DNA from: Gemmatimonadota bacterium
GTDB taxonomy: Bacteria; Latescibacterota; UBA2968; UBA8231
Length of the DNA stretch: 37,988 bases
NCBI GenBank assembly: GCA_018673255.1
Contig: JABHDC010000231.1
Location: 1-37,988, forward strand
Direction of reading: 5' to 3'
Made by a program: the position numbers and the translations under genes. The first letter of the stretch is position 1. Each line of letters opens with the position of its first letter. Positions 8,305 to 16,319 of this stretch are shown here, piece by piece. Under the pieces are notes generated by a model, which worked only from the letters and a program-made list of their open reading frames with translations, did not search any database and had not been told where the DNA came from.

Positions 8305-8670
8305 GTGGCTAACAGGCACCAGAAACAGAAGGCCGTCGCTCTCCGTCGACGCAGATTCCGAATTCGCAAGCGGATTTCGGGAACGGCGCAGCGCCCGAGG
8401 CTGGTCGTTCGTCGAACACTGCGCAATATAGAAGCGCAGCTCGTCGACGACGATGCAGGTCACTCGATCGTTGGAATCTCGACACAGGCCAAGGGATTCG
8501 ACAAGAGTGTTCCTCGGACTGAGCAGGGACGTGAATTGGGCAAACTGATTGCGTCCAAGGCACAAGAACAAGGCGTGGAGAAGGTCGTTTTCGATCGCGC
8601 CGGATTGATCTACCACGGCGTCATCCGCGCCGTCGCCGAGGGTGCCCGCGAGGGCGGCCTCCAGTTCTGA
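8305..8670 (+). CDS. rplR: 50S ribosomal protein L18
   Basis: L18 binds 5S rRNA with L5. The 121-residue product has RRFRIRKRISGTAQRPRLVV near the N-terminus, then NIEAQLVDDD and the C-terminal VVFDRAGLIYHGVIRAVAEG followed by AREGGLQF, all characteristic. GTG 8305 is used with AACAGGAC just upstream. Spacing from rplF is 47 bp, longer than most neighbours in this operon. Confidence 0.97.
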   Translation: MANRHQKQKAVALRRRRFRIRKRISGTAQRPRLVVRRTLRNIEAQLVDDDAGHSIVGISTQAKGFDKSVPRTEQGRELGKLIASKAQEQGVEKVVFDRAGLIYHGVIRAVAEGAREGGLQF

Positions 8671-8720
8671 AGTCATAATCGCGTTGATCTAGCGTTAAGC
8701 GTCCAGGAACAGGAAATACG

Positions 8721-9224
8721 TTGGCAAAAAACGATTCCAATTCGTCTGAACTCAACGAAGTCGTCGTCCAGAACAGCATTCGTCGTGTGTCCCACGTGCG
8801 TAAGGGCGGCCGGAACTTCTCTTTCACTGCGATGGTTGTCGTCGGTGATCGGGCCGGTAGCGTCGGTGTGGGCTCCGGTAAGGCCGGGGAAGTTGCCGAG
8901 GCGATTCGCAAGGCGACGGAAGACGCAAGAAAACGAGTATTCAAGGTGCCTGTCGTCGAAGGTACGATTCCCCACGAGATCATCGGCCGCTTCGGTGCCG
9001 CCCGTGTGTTGTTGAAGCCAGCATCGCCGGGAACCGGCGTGATCGCCAGTGGTGGTATCCGTATCGTCCTCGACCTGGCGGGCGTCAATGACATTCTGAC
9101 CAAGTCGCTTGGGTCGGCAAATTCCCAGAACACGATCAAGGCGACCCTGGAAGGATTGCGCGAGTTGCGCGATGCTGAGACGATTTCGCGTGTTCGTGGT
9201 GTGCCGATGGAGAATTTGAGATGA
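8721..9224 (+). CDS. rpsE: 30S ribosomal protein S5
   Basis: S5 lies at the mRNA entry site and affects decoding fidelity. The 167-residue product has [21 protein letters not shown] (about residues 27-46, the rRNA-binding loop), [16 protein letters not shown], and the C-terminal domain with [20 protein letters not shown] and [11 protein letters not shown]. The start is TTG 8721 after CAGGAA. The stop TGA overlaps the rpmD ATG in an ATGA junction, indicating coupled translation. Confidence 0.97.
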   Translation: MAKNDSNSSELNEVVVQNSIRRVSHVRKGGRNFSFTAMVVVGDRAGSVGVGSGKAGEVAEAIRKATEDARKRVFKVPVVEGTIPHEIIGRFGAARVLLKPASPGTGVIASGGIRIVLDLAGVNDILTKSLGSANSQNTIKATLEGLRELRDAETISRVRGVPMENLR

Positions 9225-9400
9225 AGCTGTCCATCACACAGACCCGTAGCGCGATCGGTCGCAGCCAGAAGCAGCAGGGTACAATCCGCGCGCTCGGAAT
9301 TCGGCGACTCCATCACACGGTGGTCCACGATGACACACCACAGATTCGTGGGATGATCAATCGAGTCGTCCACCTGGTCAGCGTCAAGGAAGAGGCATAA
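9221..9400 (+). CDS. rpmD: 50S ribosomal protein L30
   Basis: L30 is a small, non-universal 50S protein. This short frame encodes 59 residues beginning [19 protein letters not shown] and continuing [20 protein letters not shown] and [14 protein letters not shown], which is the family pattern (two beta strands, helix, conserved GLGLRK-like turn). It starts on the ATGA overlap with rpsE and stops 4 bp before rplO, so both junctions fit spc order. Length and position make the call secure. Confidence 0.95.
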   Translation: MKLSITQTRSAIGRSQKQQGTIRALGIRRLHHTVVHDDTPQIRGMINRVVHLVSVKEEA

Positions 9401-9404
9401 GAGT

Positions 9405-9860
9405 ATGAAGCTGGGAGACTTGAGTCCGGCGCCCGGATCGCGGCGTTCGGCCAAGCGTAAAGGAAAGGGCCCCGGGACCGGCAATGGTAAGACGGCTGGT
9501 CGTGGCCATGGGGGACAGCGTTCGCGTTCGGGCGGCATGCGCGGTTCGCGTGTCGGTTTCGAGGGTGGGCAGATGCCATTGCATCGTCGCCTCCCGAAAG
9601 TTGGCTTCTCAAATGCTAAGTTCCGCACGACGTATCAGGTCGTGAATGTTGGAGAGTTGCAGAAGGCCGGTCTCGAAGGTGAAGTAGGCCCCGAGGAGAT
9701 GGCCAAGGCGGGTCTCATACGCAAGGCGACTTCGACGATCAAGGTCCTTGGAGATGGGGAATTGACGACGTCGTTGACGATCCGTGCACACGCGTTTTCC
9801 AAGTCCGCTCGTAGCAAGATCGAGGGCGCGGGTGGTTCGGTACAGGGCATTGAAGGCTAA
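9405..9860 (+). CDS. rplO: 50S ribosomal protein L15
   Basis: L15 is a late-assembly 50S protein. The 151-residue product has the glycine/arginine-rich N-terminal extension (GTGNGKTAGRGHGGQRSRSG, about residues 25-44), then GFEGGQMPLHRRLPKVGF and the C-terminal SARSKIEGAGGSVQGIEG, matching family consensus closely. ATG 9405 follows rpmD by 4 bp. Together with rpmD it leads directly into secY, the standard order. Confidence 0.97.
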   Translation: MKLGDLSPAPGSRRSAKRKGKGPGTGNGKTAGRGHGGQRSRSGGMRGSRVGFEGGQMPLHRRLPKVGFSNAKFRTTYQVVNVGELQKAGLEGEVGPEEMAKAGLIRKATSTIKVLGDGELTTSLTIRAHAFSKSARSKIEGAGGSVQGIEG

Positions 9861-9883
9861 CCAGAAAGCGCCGGCAGAATAAC

Positions 9884-11218
9884 GTGCTTCAAAGTATCCA
9901 AAATTGTTTCAAGATACCCGATCTGCGTCGGAAGATCCTGTTCACGATCGGCATCCTGATCGTCTACCGGATCGGCGGCCAGATCACCGTGCCTGGAATT
10001 CGTTCCAGCGTGCTGCAGGAGTTCTTTGCCAGCGCGGGGGGCACGATCTTCGGACTCTACGACATGTTCGTCGGTGGTGCCTTTACGCGGGCAACTGTTT
10101 TTGCCCTCGGCATCATGCCTTACATCTCGGCCTCCATCATTCTGCAGTTGATGGGTGCCGTCGTCCCCTTCTTCCAGAAGCTGCAAAAAGAAGGAGAAGA
10201 GGGGCGCAAGAAGATCAATCAGTTCACCCGGTATGGGACCGTCGTCCTGGCAGCTGCACAGTCACTCGGAGTCAGCTATTTCCTCGAGAGTATTCGAGGT
10301 CAGAGTTCAGGCATGGAAGCGGTGATTGACCCCGGATGGGGTTTCCGCCTGCTGACGATGGTGACGATCACGACGGGAACGATCTTCATCATGTGGCTGG
10401 GTGAACAGATCACCGAGCGTGGTATCGGCAACGGGATTTCCCTGATCATTTTTATCGGTATTGTTGCTGAGTTGCCCTACGCGATCAAGAGTGAGTGGAA
10501 TCATTACCTCATCAATCGCGGCTTCAGCAAGAGCCTGATAGAGGAACTTTTCCTTCTGGCGTTGATCGTCGTCGTCGTTGCATTCGTTGTGCTGATGACT
10601 CAGGGCCAGAGAAGAATACCGGTGCAGTATGCCAAGCGAGTCGTCGGGCGCCGTGTTTACGGCGGGCAAACGACGCACATTCCGATGCGCATTAACGCCG
10701 CCGGGGTGATCCCAATTATCTTTGCGCAGTCGATCATGTTCCTGCCAGGGACGTTGACCCAATTCTGGCCGGAGAGCGAGCTCATGCAGAACATGGGCAC
10801 CTATTTCTCTACGAACTCGCTCTTCTACTGGTTCGTCTATGGAATGATGATCGTCTTCTTTACCTACTTCTATACCGCCATTGTGATGGATCCAAATCAG
10901 TTGGCGGATAACATGAAGAGGCACGGTGGATTTATTCCGGGAGTGCGTCCCGGGAAGCGCACGGCCGCCTACATCGACAGCATCCTCACACGGATTACTC
11001 TACCCGGGTCTTTCGCCTTGGCTGCCGTCGCTATCTTCCCCTTCTTCGTGATTGAGCAGTTCAATGTGACACCATCATACAGTCAGTTTTTCGGTGGCAC
11101 AGGTCTGCTGATCATCGTCGGTGTCGCACTCGATACACTTCAGCAGGTTGAATCCCAGCTGATGACGCGACACTACGAGGGCTTCATGAAGAAGGGCCGT
11201 ATCCAGGGCCGCCGGTAA
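9884..11218 (+). CDS. secY: Protein translocase subunit SecY
   Basis: SecY is the channel subunit of the SecYEG translocon in the inner membrane. The 444-residue product has about ten hydrophobic segments, the N-terminal [20 protein letters not shown], the plug/TM2 region [34 protein letters not shown], and the cytoplasmic C5-type loop [20 protein letters not shown] that contacts SecA and the ribosome. GTG 9884 gives the normal N-terminus; the ribosome-binding site is weak. In most bacteria adk, map and infA follow secY; here rpmJ follows after 41 bp. Confidence 0.98.
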   Translation: MLQSIQNCFKIPDLRRKILFTIGILIVYRIGGQITVPGIRSSVLQEFFASAGGTIFGLYDMFVGGAFTRATVFALGIMPYISASIILQLMGAVVPFFQKLQKEGEEGRKKINQFTRYGTVVLAAAQSLGVSYFLESIRGQSSGMEAVIDPGWGFRLLTMVTITTGTIFIMWLGEQITERGIGNGISLIIFIGIVAELPYAIKSEWNHYLINRGFSKSLIEELFLLALIVVVVAFVVLMTQGQRRIPVQYAKRVVGRRVYGGQTTHIPMRINAAGVIPIIFAQSIMFLPGTLTQFWPESELMQNMGTYFSTNSLFYWFVYGMMIVFFTYFYTAIVMDPNQLADNMKRHGGFIPGVRPGKRTAAYIDSILTRITLPGSFALAAVAIFPFFVIEQFNVTPSYSQFFGGTGLLIIVGVALDTLQQVESQLMTRHYEGFMKKGRIQGRR

Positions 11219-11259
11219 CGGCAGGCTGGCAGTCGTCAAGAGCAAGAGAGACAAGAGAC

Positions 11260-11376
11260 GTGAAAGTCAAAGCATCCGTCGGCAAGCGTTGTGCCGATTG
11301 CAAGATCATTCGTCGTCACGGTGTGGTGCGCGTGATCTGCAAGCGGAATCCACGACACAAGCAACGCCAGGGCTGA
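11260..11376 (+). CDS. rpmJ: 50S ribosomal protein L36, zinc-binding type
   Basis: L36 is the smallest 50S protein. This short frame encodes 38 residues: [20 protein letters not shown], then [18 protein letters not shown]. Zinc ligands C11, C14, C27 and H33 are all present, so it is the zinc-binding (C+) form. The start is GTG 11260. It lies between secY and rpsM with no infA upstream, where many bacteria have secY-adk-map-infA-rpmJ. Confidence 0.96.
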   Translation: MKVKASVGKRCADCKIIRRHGVVRVICKRNPRHKQRQG

Positions 11377-11409
11377 TCGGCGACAAGCCGACCTAGGAGA
11401 CTGAAATAG

Positions 11410-11790
11410 ATGGCACGTATCGCCGGGGTCGATCTTCCCCGTGACAAGAGCATCCGCATCGGGCTGACCTACATTTATGGTATTGGCCGCACCTCGGCTG
11501 ACGCCATTCTCGCAGAGTCGAGACTCGACCCGATGTCGAAGGTGCACTCCCTCACCGAGGAGCAGGTGACGCAGTTGCGCAATATTATCGAGCGCAACTA
11601 CCGCGTTGAAGGCACACTGCGTGGTGAGGTCAACATGAATATCAAGCGGCTGATGGATATCGGCTGCTATCGTGGTCTACGTCATCGGCGTGGATTGCCG
11701 GTCCGTGGCCAGCGTACTAAGACCAATGCTCGCACACGCAAGGGTCCCCGGCGCTCGATCGCCGGGAAGAAGAAGGCGCCCCGGAAGTAG
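11410..11790 (+). CDS. rpsM: 30S ribosomal protein S13
   Basis: S13 is a 30S head protein that contacts P-site tRNA and L5. The 126-residue product starts [20 protein letters not shown], has the helix-turn motif [12 protein letters not shown], and the basic [20 protein letters not shown] tail. ATG 11410 is preceded by CTAGGAGACTGAA. It begins the alpha-type cluster. An unusually long 171-bp structured spacer follows before rpsK. Confidence 0.98.
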   Translation: MARIAGVDLPRDKSIRIGLTYIYGIGRTSADAILAESRLDPMSKVHSLTEEQVTQLRNIIERNYRVEGTLRGEVNMNIKRLMDIGCYRGLRHRRGLPVRGQRTKTNARTRKGPRRSIAGKKKAPRK

Positions 11791-11863
11791 GGGCAGGTGC
11801 CCTGTTGTAGGGGCTGCATCGGAGGATTGGTTGTGTCAATACTCCGGGCATACATGGGGAACT

Positions 11864-11930
11864 GACGAACCGCATGTTCGTCGAAACGAACCGCAGGTTC
11901 GTCATGCGCGTTGCATACGGCGTCGCGCAT
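11864..11930 (+). promoter_or_regulatory. Tandem triple hairpin in rpsM-rpsK spacer, possible leader control element
   Basis: Three stem-loops lie almost back to back. The first is GACGAAC/GTTCGTC (11864-11870 and 11876-11882, loop CGCAT). The second is ACGAACC/GGTTCGT (11886-11892 and 11896-11902, loop GCA). The third is ATGCGCG/CGCGCAT (11904-11910 and 11924-11930, 13-nt loop). The first two are near copies. They lie 32 bp before the proposed rpsK start and have no T-run. S4 is encoded downstream and represses the alpha operon in E. coli, so a role in autoregulation is possible but is inference. Confidence 0.5.
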
Positions 11931-11961
11931 CCTTACAGACTTTAGCAGGACATTAGAAGAG

Positions 11962-12354
11962 TTGCCAGCAGAGAGAGGCCGTCGCCGGCGCAAGAAGTCT
12001 AAGAAGGTAGAAGCCCTGGGTGTGGCGCACATCCTTTCTACTTTCAATAACACGATCATCACCCTCACTGACGTAGAGGGCAACGTGATTTCCTGGGCGA
12101 CGCCGGGCAAGGTCGGTATCGGCGGCAGCCGAAAGTCGACGCCATTCGCCGGTCAGTTGGCAGCTGAACGTGCTGCCCAGGAAGCAGTCAGCATGGGGTT
12201 GCGCCGAGTCGAGGTCTGGGTCAAGGGCCCGGGAGTTGGCCGTGACTCTGCCATCCGCGCACTTCAGAATGCGGGTTTGGAGATTTCTGCAATCCGTGAT
12301 GTCACGCCGGTGCCGCACAACGGTTGCCGTCCTCCTAAGCGTCGACGTGTCTGA
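11962..12354 (+). CDS. rpsK: 30S ribosomal protein S11
   Basis: S11 is a 30S platform protein near the Shine-Dalgarno helix. From TTG 11962 the product is 130 residues, the family length, with a basic N-terminus ([14 protein letters not shown]), [55 protein letters not shown] and the near-invariant C-terminus [19 protein letters not shown]. The start is uncertain: a TTG at 11911 would add 17 residues but lies inside the third hairpin, while 11962 gives the expected length and has AGGA about 12 bp upstream. Identity is secure. Confidence 0.95.
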   Translation: MPAERGRRRRKKSKKVEALGVAHILSTFNNTIITLTDVEGNVISWATPGKVGIGGSRKSTPFAGQLAAERAAQEAVSMGLRRVEVWVKGPGVGRDSAIRALQNAGLEISAIRDVTPVPHNGCRPPKRRRV

Positions 12355-12400
12355 TCGCCATGTATAGGCGACGATACCAGAAAATCGAGACGACCAGAAC

Positions 12401-13027
12401 ATGAGCAGGTATACAGGTCCCAACTGTCGTTTTTGCCGCCGCGAGGGAGCCAAGCTTTTCCTCAAGGGCGAGCGCTGCAATCTCGAGAAGTGTGCCTTCG
12501 AGCGTCGTTCCTATGCGCCCGGACAGCATGGCCAGGGAATGCGTCGCAAGCAATCGGAATACAGTGTCCAGCTGCGGGCAAAGCAGAAGATGGCCCGCAT
12601 CTACGGTATTCGCGAAGGCCAGTTCCGGAAGTATTACAAGGAATCCACGCGGATCCAGGGTGTCAGCGGTGAGAACCTGTTGCGCCTTCTTGAGGGGCGT
12701 CTGGACAACGTAGTTTTCCGTCTGGGCCTTGCACCCTCACGCAAGGCTGCGAGGCAATTGGTGCGCCACAATCACTTCACTGTGAATGGCCGCCGAGTGA
12801 ACATTCCCTCCTACATGGCTTCACCTGGTGATGTGATTTCAGTTGCCGAGGGGAGCCGCCAGCTGGAGGTGATCCAGGAGTCGATGCGGCGCTCGCGTGA
12901 ATTGGTCCCCTGGCTCACGGTAGATAAGGCAAATCTGGTCGGTACCGTGTCAGATCGCCCGAATCGTGGTGATATTCCGACACCGGTGGAAGAACAGCTC
13001 GTTATCGAGTTCTACAGCCGCGTCTAA
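12401..13027 (+). CDS. rpsD: 30S ribosomal protein S4, zinc-binding type
   Basis: S4 nucleates 16S rRNA 5'-domain assembly and is the alpha-operon repressor in several bacteria. The 208-residue product has an N-terminal zinc site of four cysteines (C9, C12, C26, C31), as in Thermus-type S4, then RRSYAPGQHGQGMRRKQSEY and an S4 RNA-binding domain (LEGRLDNVVFRLGLAPSRKA, NHFTVNGRRVNIPS, about residues 95-150). ATG 12401 lies 46 bp after rpsK. A 181-bp structured spacer follows before rpoA. Confidence 0.98.
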   Translation: MSRYTGPNCRFCRREGAKLFLKGERCNLEKCAFERRSYAPGQHGQGMRRKQSEYSVQLRAKQKMARIYGIREGQFRKYYKESTRIQGVSGENLLRLLEGRLDNVVFRLGLAPSRKAARQLVRHNHFTVNGRRVNIPSYMASPGDVISVAEGSRQLEVIQESMRRSRELVPWLTVDKANLVGTVSDRPNRGDIPTPVEEQLVIEFYSRV

Positions 13028-13098
13028 GACAACATCTTTTCTCGGGCCATAAGTTGGCTCGTCCATGGTGATCTGAACATAGGTCTCCACATCAGCGT

Positions 13099-13153
13099 CT
13101 TCGACGCCGAAGCTTTTCGACGCCGAATGCCGGCGGCGGTGATCGTCGCCGGC
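13099..13153 (+). promoter_or_regulatory. Tandem hairpin doublet plus GC-rich stem in rpsD-rpoA spacer
   Basis: The 12-mer TTCGACGCCGAA occurs twice (13100-13111 and 13116-13127); each copy folds as TTCG/CGAA around ACGC, and the first extends to CTTCG/CGAAG. Directly after it lies a strong GCCGGCG/CGCCGGC stem (13129-13135 and 13147-13153, 11-nt loop). There is no T-run. The element sits 55 bp before rpoA and repeats the doublet-plus-stem layout of the rpsM-rpsK spacer, though with different sequence. Attenuation, RNA processing or protein binding are all possible. Confidence 0.5.
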
Positions 13154-13208
13154 CTACGGAACCCACAACCATTCACTCTCCTCAGCTCATTGGGGGATAG
13201 AGATCTAT

Positions 13209-14225
13209 ATGGCCCTTGAAGGTCTGCAGATGCCCAGGCTGCTCGAGATCGACCAGGACAGCCTCACCGATACCTACGGCCGCTTTGTATTGCAGCCGCT
13301 GGAACGTGGTTTTGGCGTCACTGTCGGTCATGCCCTGCGCCGCGTACTCGTTTCTTCGATTCAAGGAGCAGCAATCAAGTCCTTGAACATCGAAGGCGTG
13401 CAGCATGAGTTTTCCGTCGTCAAGGGGGTCCGCGAGGACATCCCCGAGATCGTCCTCAATTTGAAGGAAGTTGCGCTTCGGTACCATGGCGACGAGGATC
13501 GTACGATCCGCGTCCAGGCCACGGGCCCCTGCGTGGTGACAGCCAAAGATCTGGCCGTCGATGCTTCTGTGGACGTGATGAATCCAGATCTGCACATTGC
13601 GACGCTTGGCAAGGATGCGGAACTGAAGATGGACCTGACCGTCGGCACAGGTCGTGGTTATGTCTTCGCCGAAGACAATAAGATGCCGGACCAGCCAATC
13701 GGGACGGTTCCACTCGACGCCAATTTTTCGCCTGTGTTGAAGGTGAACTATGAGCTCGAAAATGCCCGCGTCGGCCGCCGTACCGATTACGATCGTCTGA
13801 CCCTCGAGGTCACGACGGACGGTGCGCTGTCTCCGGAGGACGTGGTTGCTCAGGCAGCACGCATCCTCATCGACCACTTCGGTCTGGTTGCCAACTACGA
13901 GCAGGAACCGGCACCAGCTGAAGAGAAGGAAGTCGACGAAGAGACCAAGCGTGTGGCTCGGATGCTGGCCATGCCCGTTGACGAACTTGAGTTGTCCGTG
14001 CGTTCGGCAAACTGCCTGCGTGCTGCAGGGATCTCGACACTTCAGGAGTTGGTCTCAAAGAGTGAAGCCGAGATGCTGAAGTTCAGGAACTTTGGCCGCA
14101 AGTCGCTCAACGAACTTGGCGATATTCTCACTTCTCTCGACCTGATCTGGGGTATGGACATCTCGAAGTATGAGGATGTCGAGGTCGAGGACGAGCCCGC
14201 CAGTTCGCTGGCTGAGGACTTCTAG
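13209..14225 (+). CDS. rpoA: RNA polymerase alpha subunit
   Basis: The alpha subunit dimerises to start RNA polymerase assembly and contacts UP elements and activators. The 338-residue product has an N-terminal domain with YGRFVLQPLERGFGVTVGHA, LRRVLVSSIQGAAI and GYVFAEDNK, an acidic linker (EEKEVDEETK, about residue 240), and a C-terminal domain with LELSVRSANCLRAAGI, which holds the DNA-contact arginine, and FRNFGRKSLNEL. The tail is acidic (EDVEVEDEPA). ATG 13209 is preceded by TGGGGGATAGAG. The alpha-operon position between rpsD and rplQ is standard. Confidence 0.98.
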   Translation: MALEGLQMPRLLEIDQDSLTDTYGRFVLQPLERGFGVTVGHALRRVLVSSIQGAAIKSLNIEGVQHEFSVVKGVREDIPEIVLNLKEVALRYHGDEDRTIRVQATGPCVVTAKDLAVDASVDVMNPDLHIATLGKDAELKMDLTVGTGRGYVFAEDNKMPDQPIGTVPLDANFSPVLKVNYELENARVGRRTDYDRLTLEVTTDGALSPEDVVAQAARILIDHFGLVANYEQEPAPAEEKEVDEETKRVARMLAMPVDELELSVRSANCLRAAGISTLQELVSKSEAEMLKFRNFGRKSLNELGDILTSLDLIWGMDISKYEDVEVEDEPASSLAEDF

Positions 14226-14247
14226 GAAATACAAGGACTGACCTACA

Positions 14248-14670
14248 ATGCGACACGGAAAGAAAACGGCCAAGCTCGGTCTCGGTAGAAGTCATCGCAA
14301 AGCGATGATGGGAAATATGGCAGCCTCCCTGTTCGAGCACGAGGTCGTAACCACGACCAAGGCCCGGGCGCGCGCGCTGCGCAGTACGGCCGAGAGTCTG
14401 ATCACTTTTGCCAAACGGGGTGACCTGCACGCGCGGCGCCAGGTCCTGCGTGTCATCGCCAACAAGGCAGTTGTGAAGAAGCTCTTTGATGATATCGGTC
14501 CTCGTTTCACAGAGCGGCCAGGTGGTTATACACGTATTGTGAAGACTGGGCCCCGCCGTGGTGATGGGGCGGAAATGTGTCTCGTCGAACTCGTTGAACG
14601 CGCCGGAGCGACAGTGGCTGAGGAACCGGCAGCCGCAGAAGCTGAGGAGAGCAAGGACGCCGAGGCGTAG
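14248..14670 (+). CDS. rplQ: 50S ribosomal protein L17
   Basis: L17 sits at the 50S back near the exit tunnel. The 140-residue product starts MRHGKKTAKLGLGRSHRKAM and has ASLFEHEVVTTTKARARALR and GGYTRIVKTGPRRGDGAEM, then the family LVEL motif. An alanine/glutamate-rich tail (about residues 121-140, EEPAAAEAEESKDAEA) extends past the normal 115-120 residues. It is the last gene of the superoperon, with the terminator 82 bp downstream. Confidence 0.97.
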   Translation: MRHGKKTAKLGLGRSHRKAMMGNMAASLFEHEVVTTTKARARALRSTAESLITFAKRGDLHARRQVLRVIANKAVVKKLFDDIGPRFTERPGGYTRIVKTGPRRGDGAEMCLVELVERAGATVAEEPAAAEAEESKDAEA

Positions 14671-14752
14671 TCGCCGCCACCGAACTTTGGACGGGACCGG
14701 TTGACTGGTCCTGCCGGGTTTGGCTGCGAATGCACGACACAGCGTGATTCTT

Positions 14753-14791
14753 ACGAGACGGGAGCCCGAGTTGCTTCCGTCTCGTTTTTTT
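14753..14791 (+). terminator. Intrinsic terminator of the ribosomal protein superoperon
   Basis: A 13-bp stem (ACGAGACGGGAGC at 14753-14765 with GCTTCCGTCTCGT at 14773-14785, one G-T wobble) with loop CCGAGTT runs straight into seven T (14785-14791). This is a strong rho-independent terminator. The next gene starts only 33 bp later, so that gene depends either on read-through or on a promoter within or before this element. Confidence 0.93.
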
Positions 14792-14824
14792 GTCAGAGGC
14801 GTGAGAAGGGACGATTCACAGCAG

Positions 14825-16210
14825 ATGAAGCGTGGCGAGCACATCACTCTCGATATTGATCGGCTCAATGCCAAGGGCGATGGTGTCGGTATCTGCGACG
14901 GTCGTGAGGTGGTCGTTCCTCGCGCCGTCCCCGGCGACCGTGCCCTCGTTTACTTGCGGCGAAAGAGGAAGGGCAGGTTCGATGGTGTCATCGACGATCT
15001 GCTCGAGCCAGGGGTTCCCCGTATCGATCCCGCCTGTGCCCACTTCGGTGTGTGCGGCGGCTGTCGCTGGCAGGATGTGGCCTATCAAGACCAGTTGCAG
15101 CTGAAGCAGAATCTGGTTCGGAGCCTGCTCGATGCCCGCGACCTGTGTGTTGGGGAGTGGAGGGAAATTCTGCCAAGCCCCACGCAGGAATTCTATCGCA
15201 ACAAGATGGAGTTTTCCTTCGGCAGCGATCGAGAAGGGACGCCACAACTCGGGCTGCACATGCGTGGGCGATTCAACCGCATCTTCGATCTGGAAACATG
15301 TCTGCTTCAGTCCGAGGTATCGAATCGGCTAGTCGACAGTGTGCGCAAGCACGCGACCCGCCTCCAGTTGCCGGTATATGACCTGCACAGTCACGAAGGA
15401 CTCCTTCGTTTCCTCGTCGTGCGCGATGCCAAACGGACAGGCGAGGTGATGGTGAACCTCGTCGTTGCCACCTATCCCGATGCCCGGGTCGACGATCTGC
15501 TGTCGGGGGTGCTTGACGATGTGGGTGAGCAGATCACGTGCTGCCTCGTCACGCGTCACTCAGGTATGGCGCAGGTTGCCAAGGGCGAAGAGGAGTTCGT
15601 GATCCGTGGGCAGGGGCACATGTGGGAGAAGTGCGGCGATGTGGAATATGCCATTTCTTCACAATCGTTCTTCCAGACCAATACACTGGCAGCAGAGCGT
15701 CTCTATGCGACTATCTGCGATATGGCCGGCGACCTGTCTGACCGTGACGTGCTCGATGTCTATGCCGGCACGGGGGGGATCTCGCTGCATCTGGCAGAAC
15801 ATGCGCGTTCCGTCGTCGGTGTTGAATCGGTTCCAGAGGCCGTGGCAGACGCCATAGGGAACGCCGAACGCAATGGGATCGGTAATTGCACCTTTGTGAG
15901 CGCTCAGGCAGAGGATCTGCTGACCGAAGCTGCTGATCAGGGACGCAGATACGATCTGGTCGTCGTCGATCCGCCACGGGCAGGGCTGCACAAAAAGGCG
16001 CGCAGGGGTATCCTGGATCTGGGACCGGATCGTCTGCTCTACGTGTCCTGCAATGCCGATACCTTGGCAGATGATCTGAGTGAATTCGTCGCAGGCGGAT
16101 ACAAGCTCGGGATCGCCCAGCCCGTCGACATGTTCCCTCACACGCCCCACTGTGAAGTGATCGTCACGTTGAATCGTACGCCAGAATGGCAGCCCTCCGC
16201 CGTATTGTGA
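14825..16210 (+). CDS. 23S rRNA/tRNA m5U methyltransferase, RlmD/TrmA family
   Basis: This family methylates C5 of a uridine in 23S rRNA or tRNA using S-adenosylmethionine. The 461-residue product has an N-terminal TRAM domain (about residues 1-60), cysteines C71, C77, C80 and C159 spaced like the RlmD 4Fe-4S ligands, FYRNKMEFSFG, QSFFQTN, the SAM motif DVYAGTGGISL (about 311-321), DPPRAGL (382-388), the catalytic cysteine in YVSCN (C409) and a conserved glutamate in HCEVIV (E444). ATG 14825 is chosen because it starts the TRAM fold; a longer frame runs upstream through the terminator. The exact target base cannot be told from sequence; the Fe-S cysteines favour RlmD-like over TrmA. Confidence 0.93.
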   Translation: MKRGEHITLDIDRLNAKGDGVGICDGREVVVPRAVPGDRALVYLRRKRKGRFDGVIDDLLEPGVPRIDPACAHFGVCGGCRWQDVAYQDQLQLKQNLVRSLLDARDLCVGEWREILPSPTQEFYRNKMEFSFGSDREGTPQLGLHMRGRFNRIFDLETCLLQSEVSNRLVDSVRKHATRLQLPVYDLHSHEGLLRFLVVRDAKRTGEVMVNLVVATYPDARVDDLLSGVLDDVGEQITCCLVTRHSGMAQVAKGEEEFVIRGQGHMWEKCGDVEYAISSQSFFQTNTLAAERLYATICDMAGDLSDRDVLDVYAGTGGISLHLAEHARSVVGVESVPEAVADAIGNAERNGIGNCTFVSAQAEDLLTEAADQGRRYDLVVVDPPRAGLHKKARRGILDLGPDRLLYVSCNADTLADDLSEFVAGGYKLGIAQPVDMFPHTPHCEVIVTLNRTPEWQPSAVL

Positions 16211-16226
16211 AGCGGATTCGGCGTGT

Positions 16227-16255
16227 TTGACGATTTGTAGAAGTTTGGCTATCGT
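16227..16255 (+). promoter_or_regulatory. Candidate sigma-70-type promoter for the 16320 gene
   Basis: TTGACG (16227-16232) and TATCGT (16250-16255) are separated by exactly 17 bp, matching 5/6 and 4/6 of the -35 and -10 consensus. A transcription start near 16262 would leave a leader of about 58 nt before the GTG at 16320. Only the sequence match supports this. Confidence 0.45.
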
Positions 16256-16319
16256 TAATGGAATCAACAAGTTCGGCCAATTTGTTCTACTGTGAATTGA
16301 CCCCAGAAAAGGTCTGATT

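Noticed and set aside
11911..11961. N-terminally longer S11 starting at TTG 11911
   Set aside because: The start falls within the third hairpin of the spacer and would give 147 residues, against about 129 for the family. TTG 11962 fits length and the basic N-terminus.
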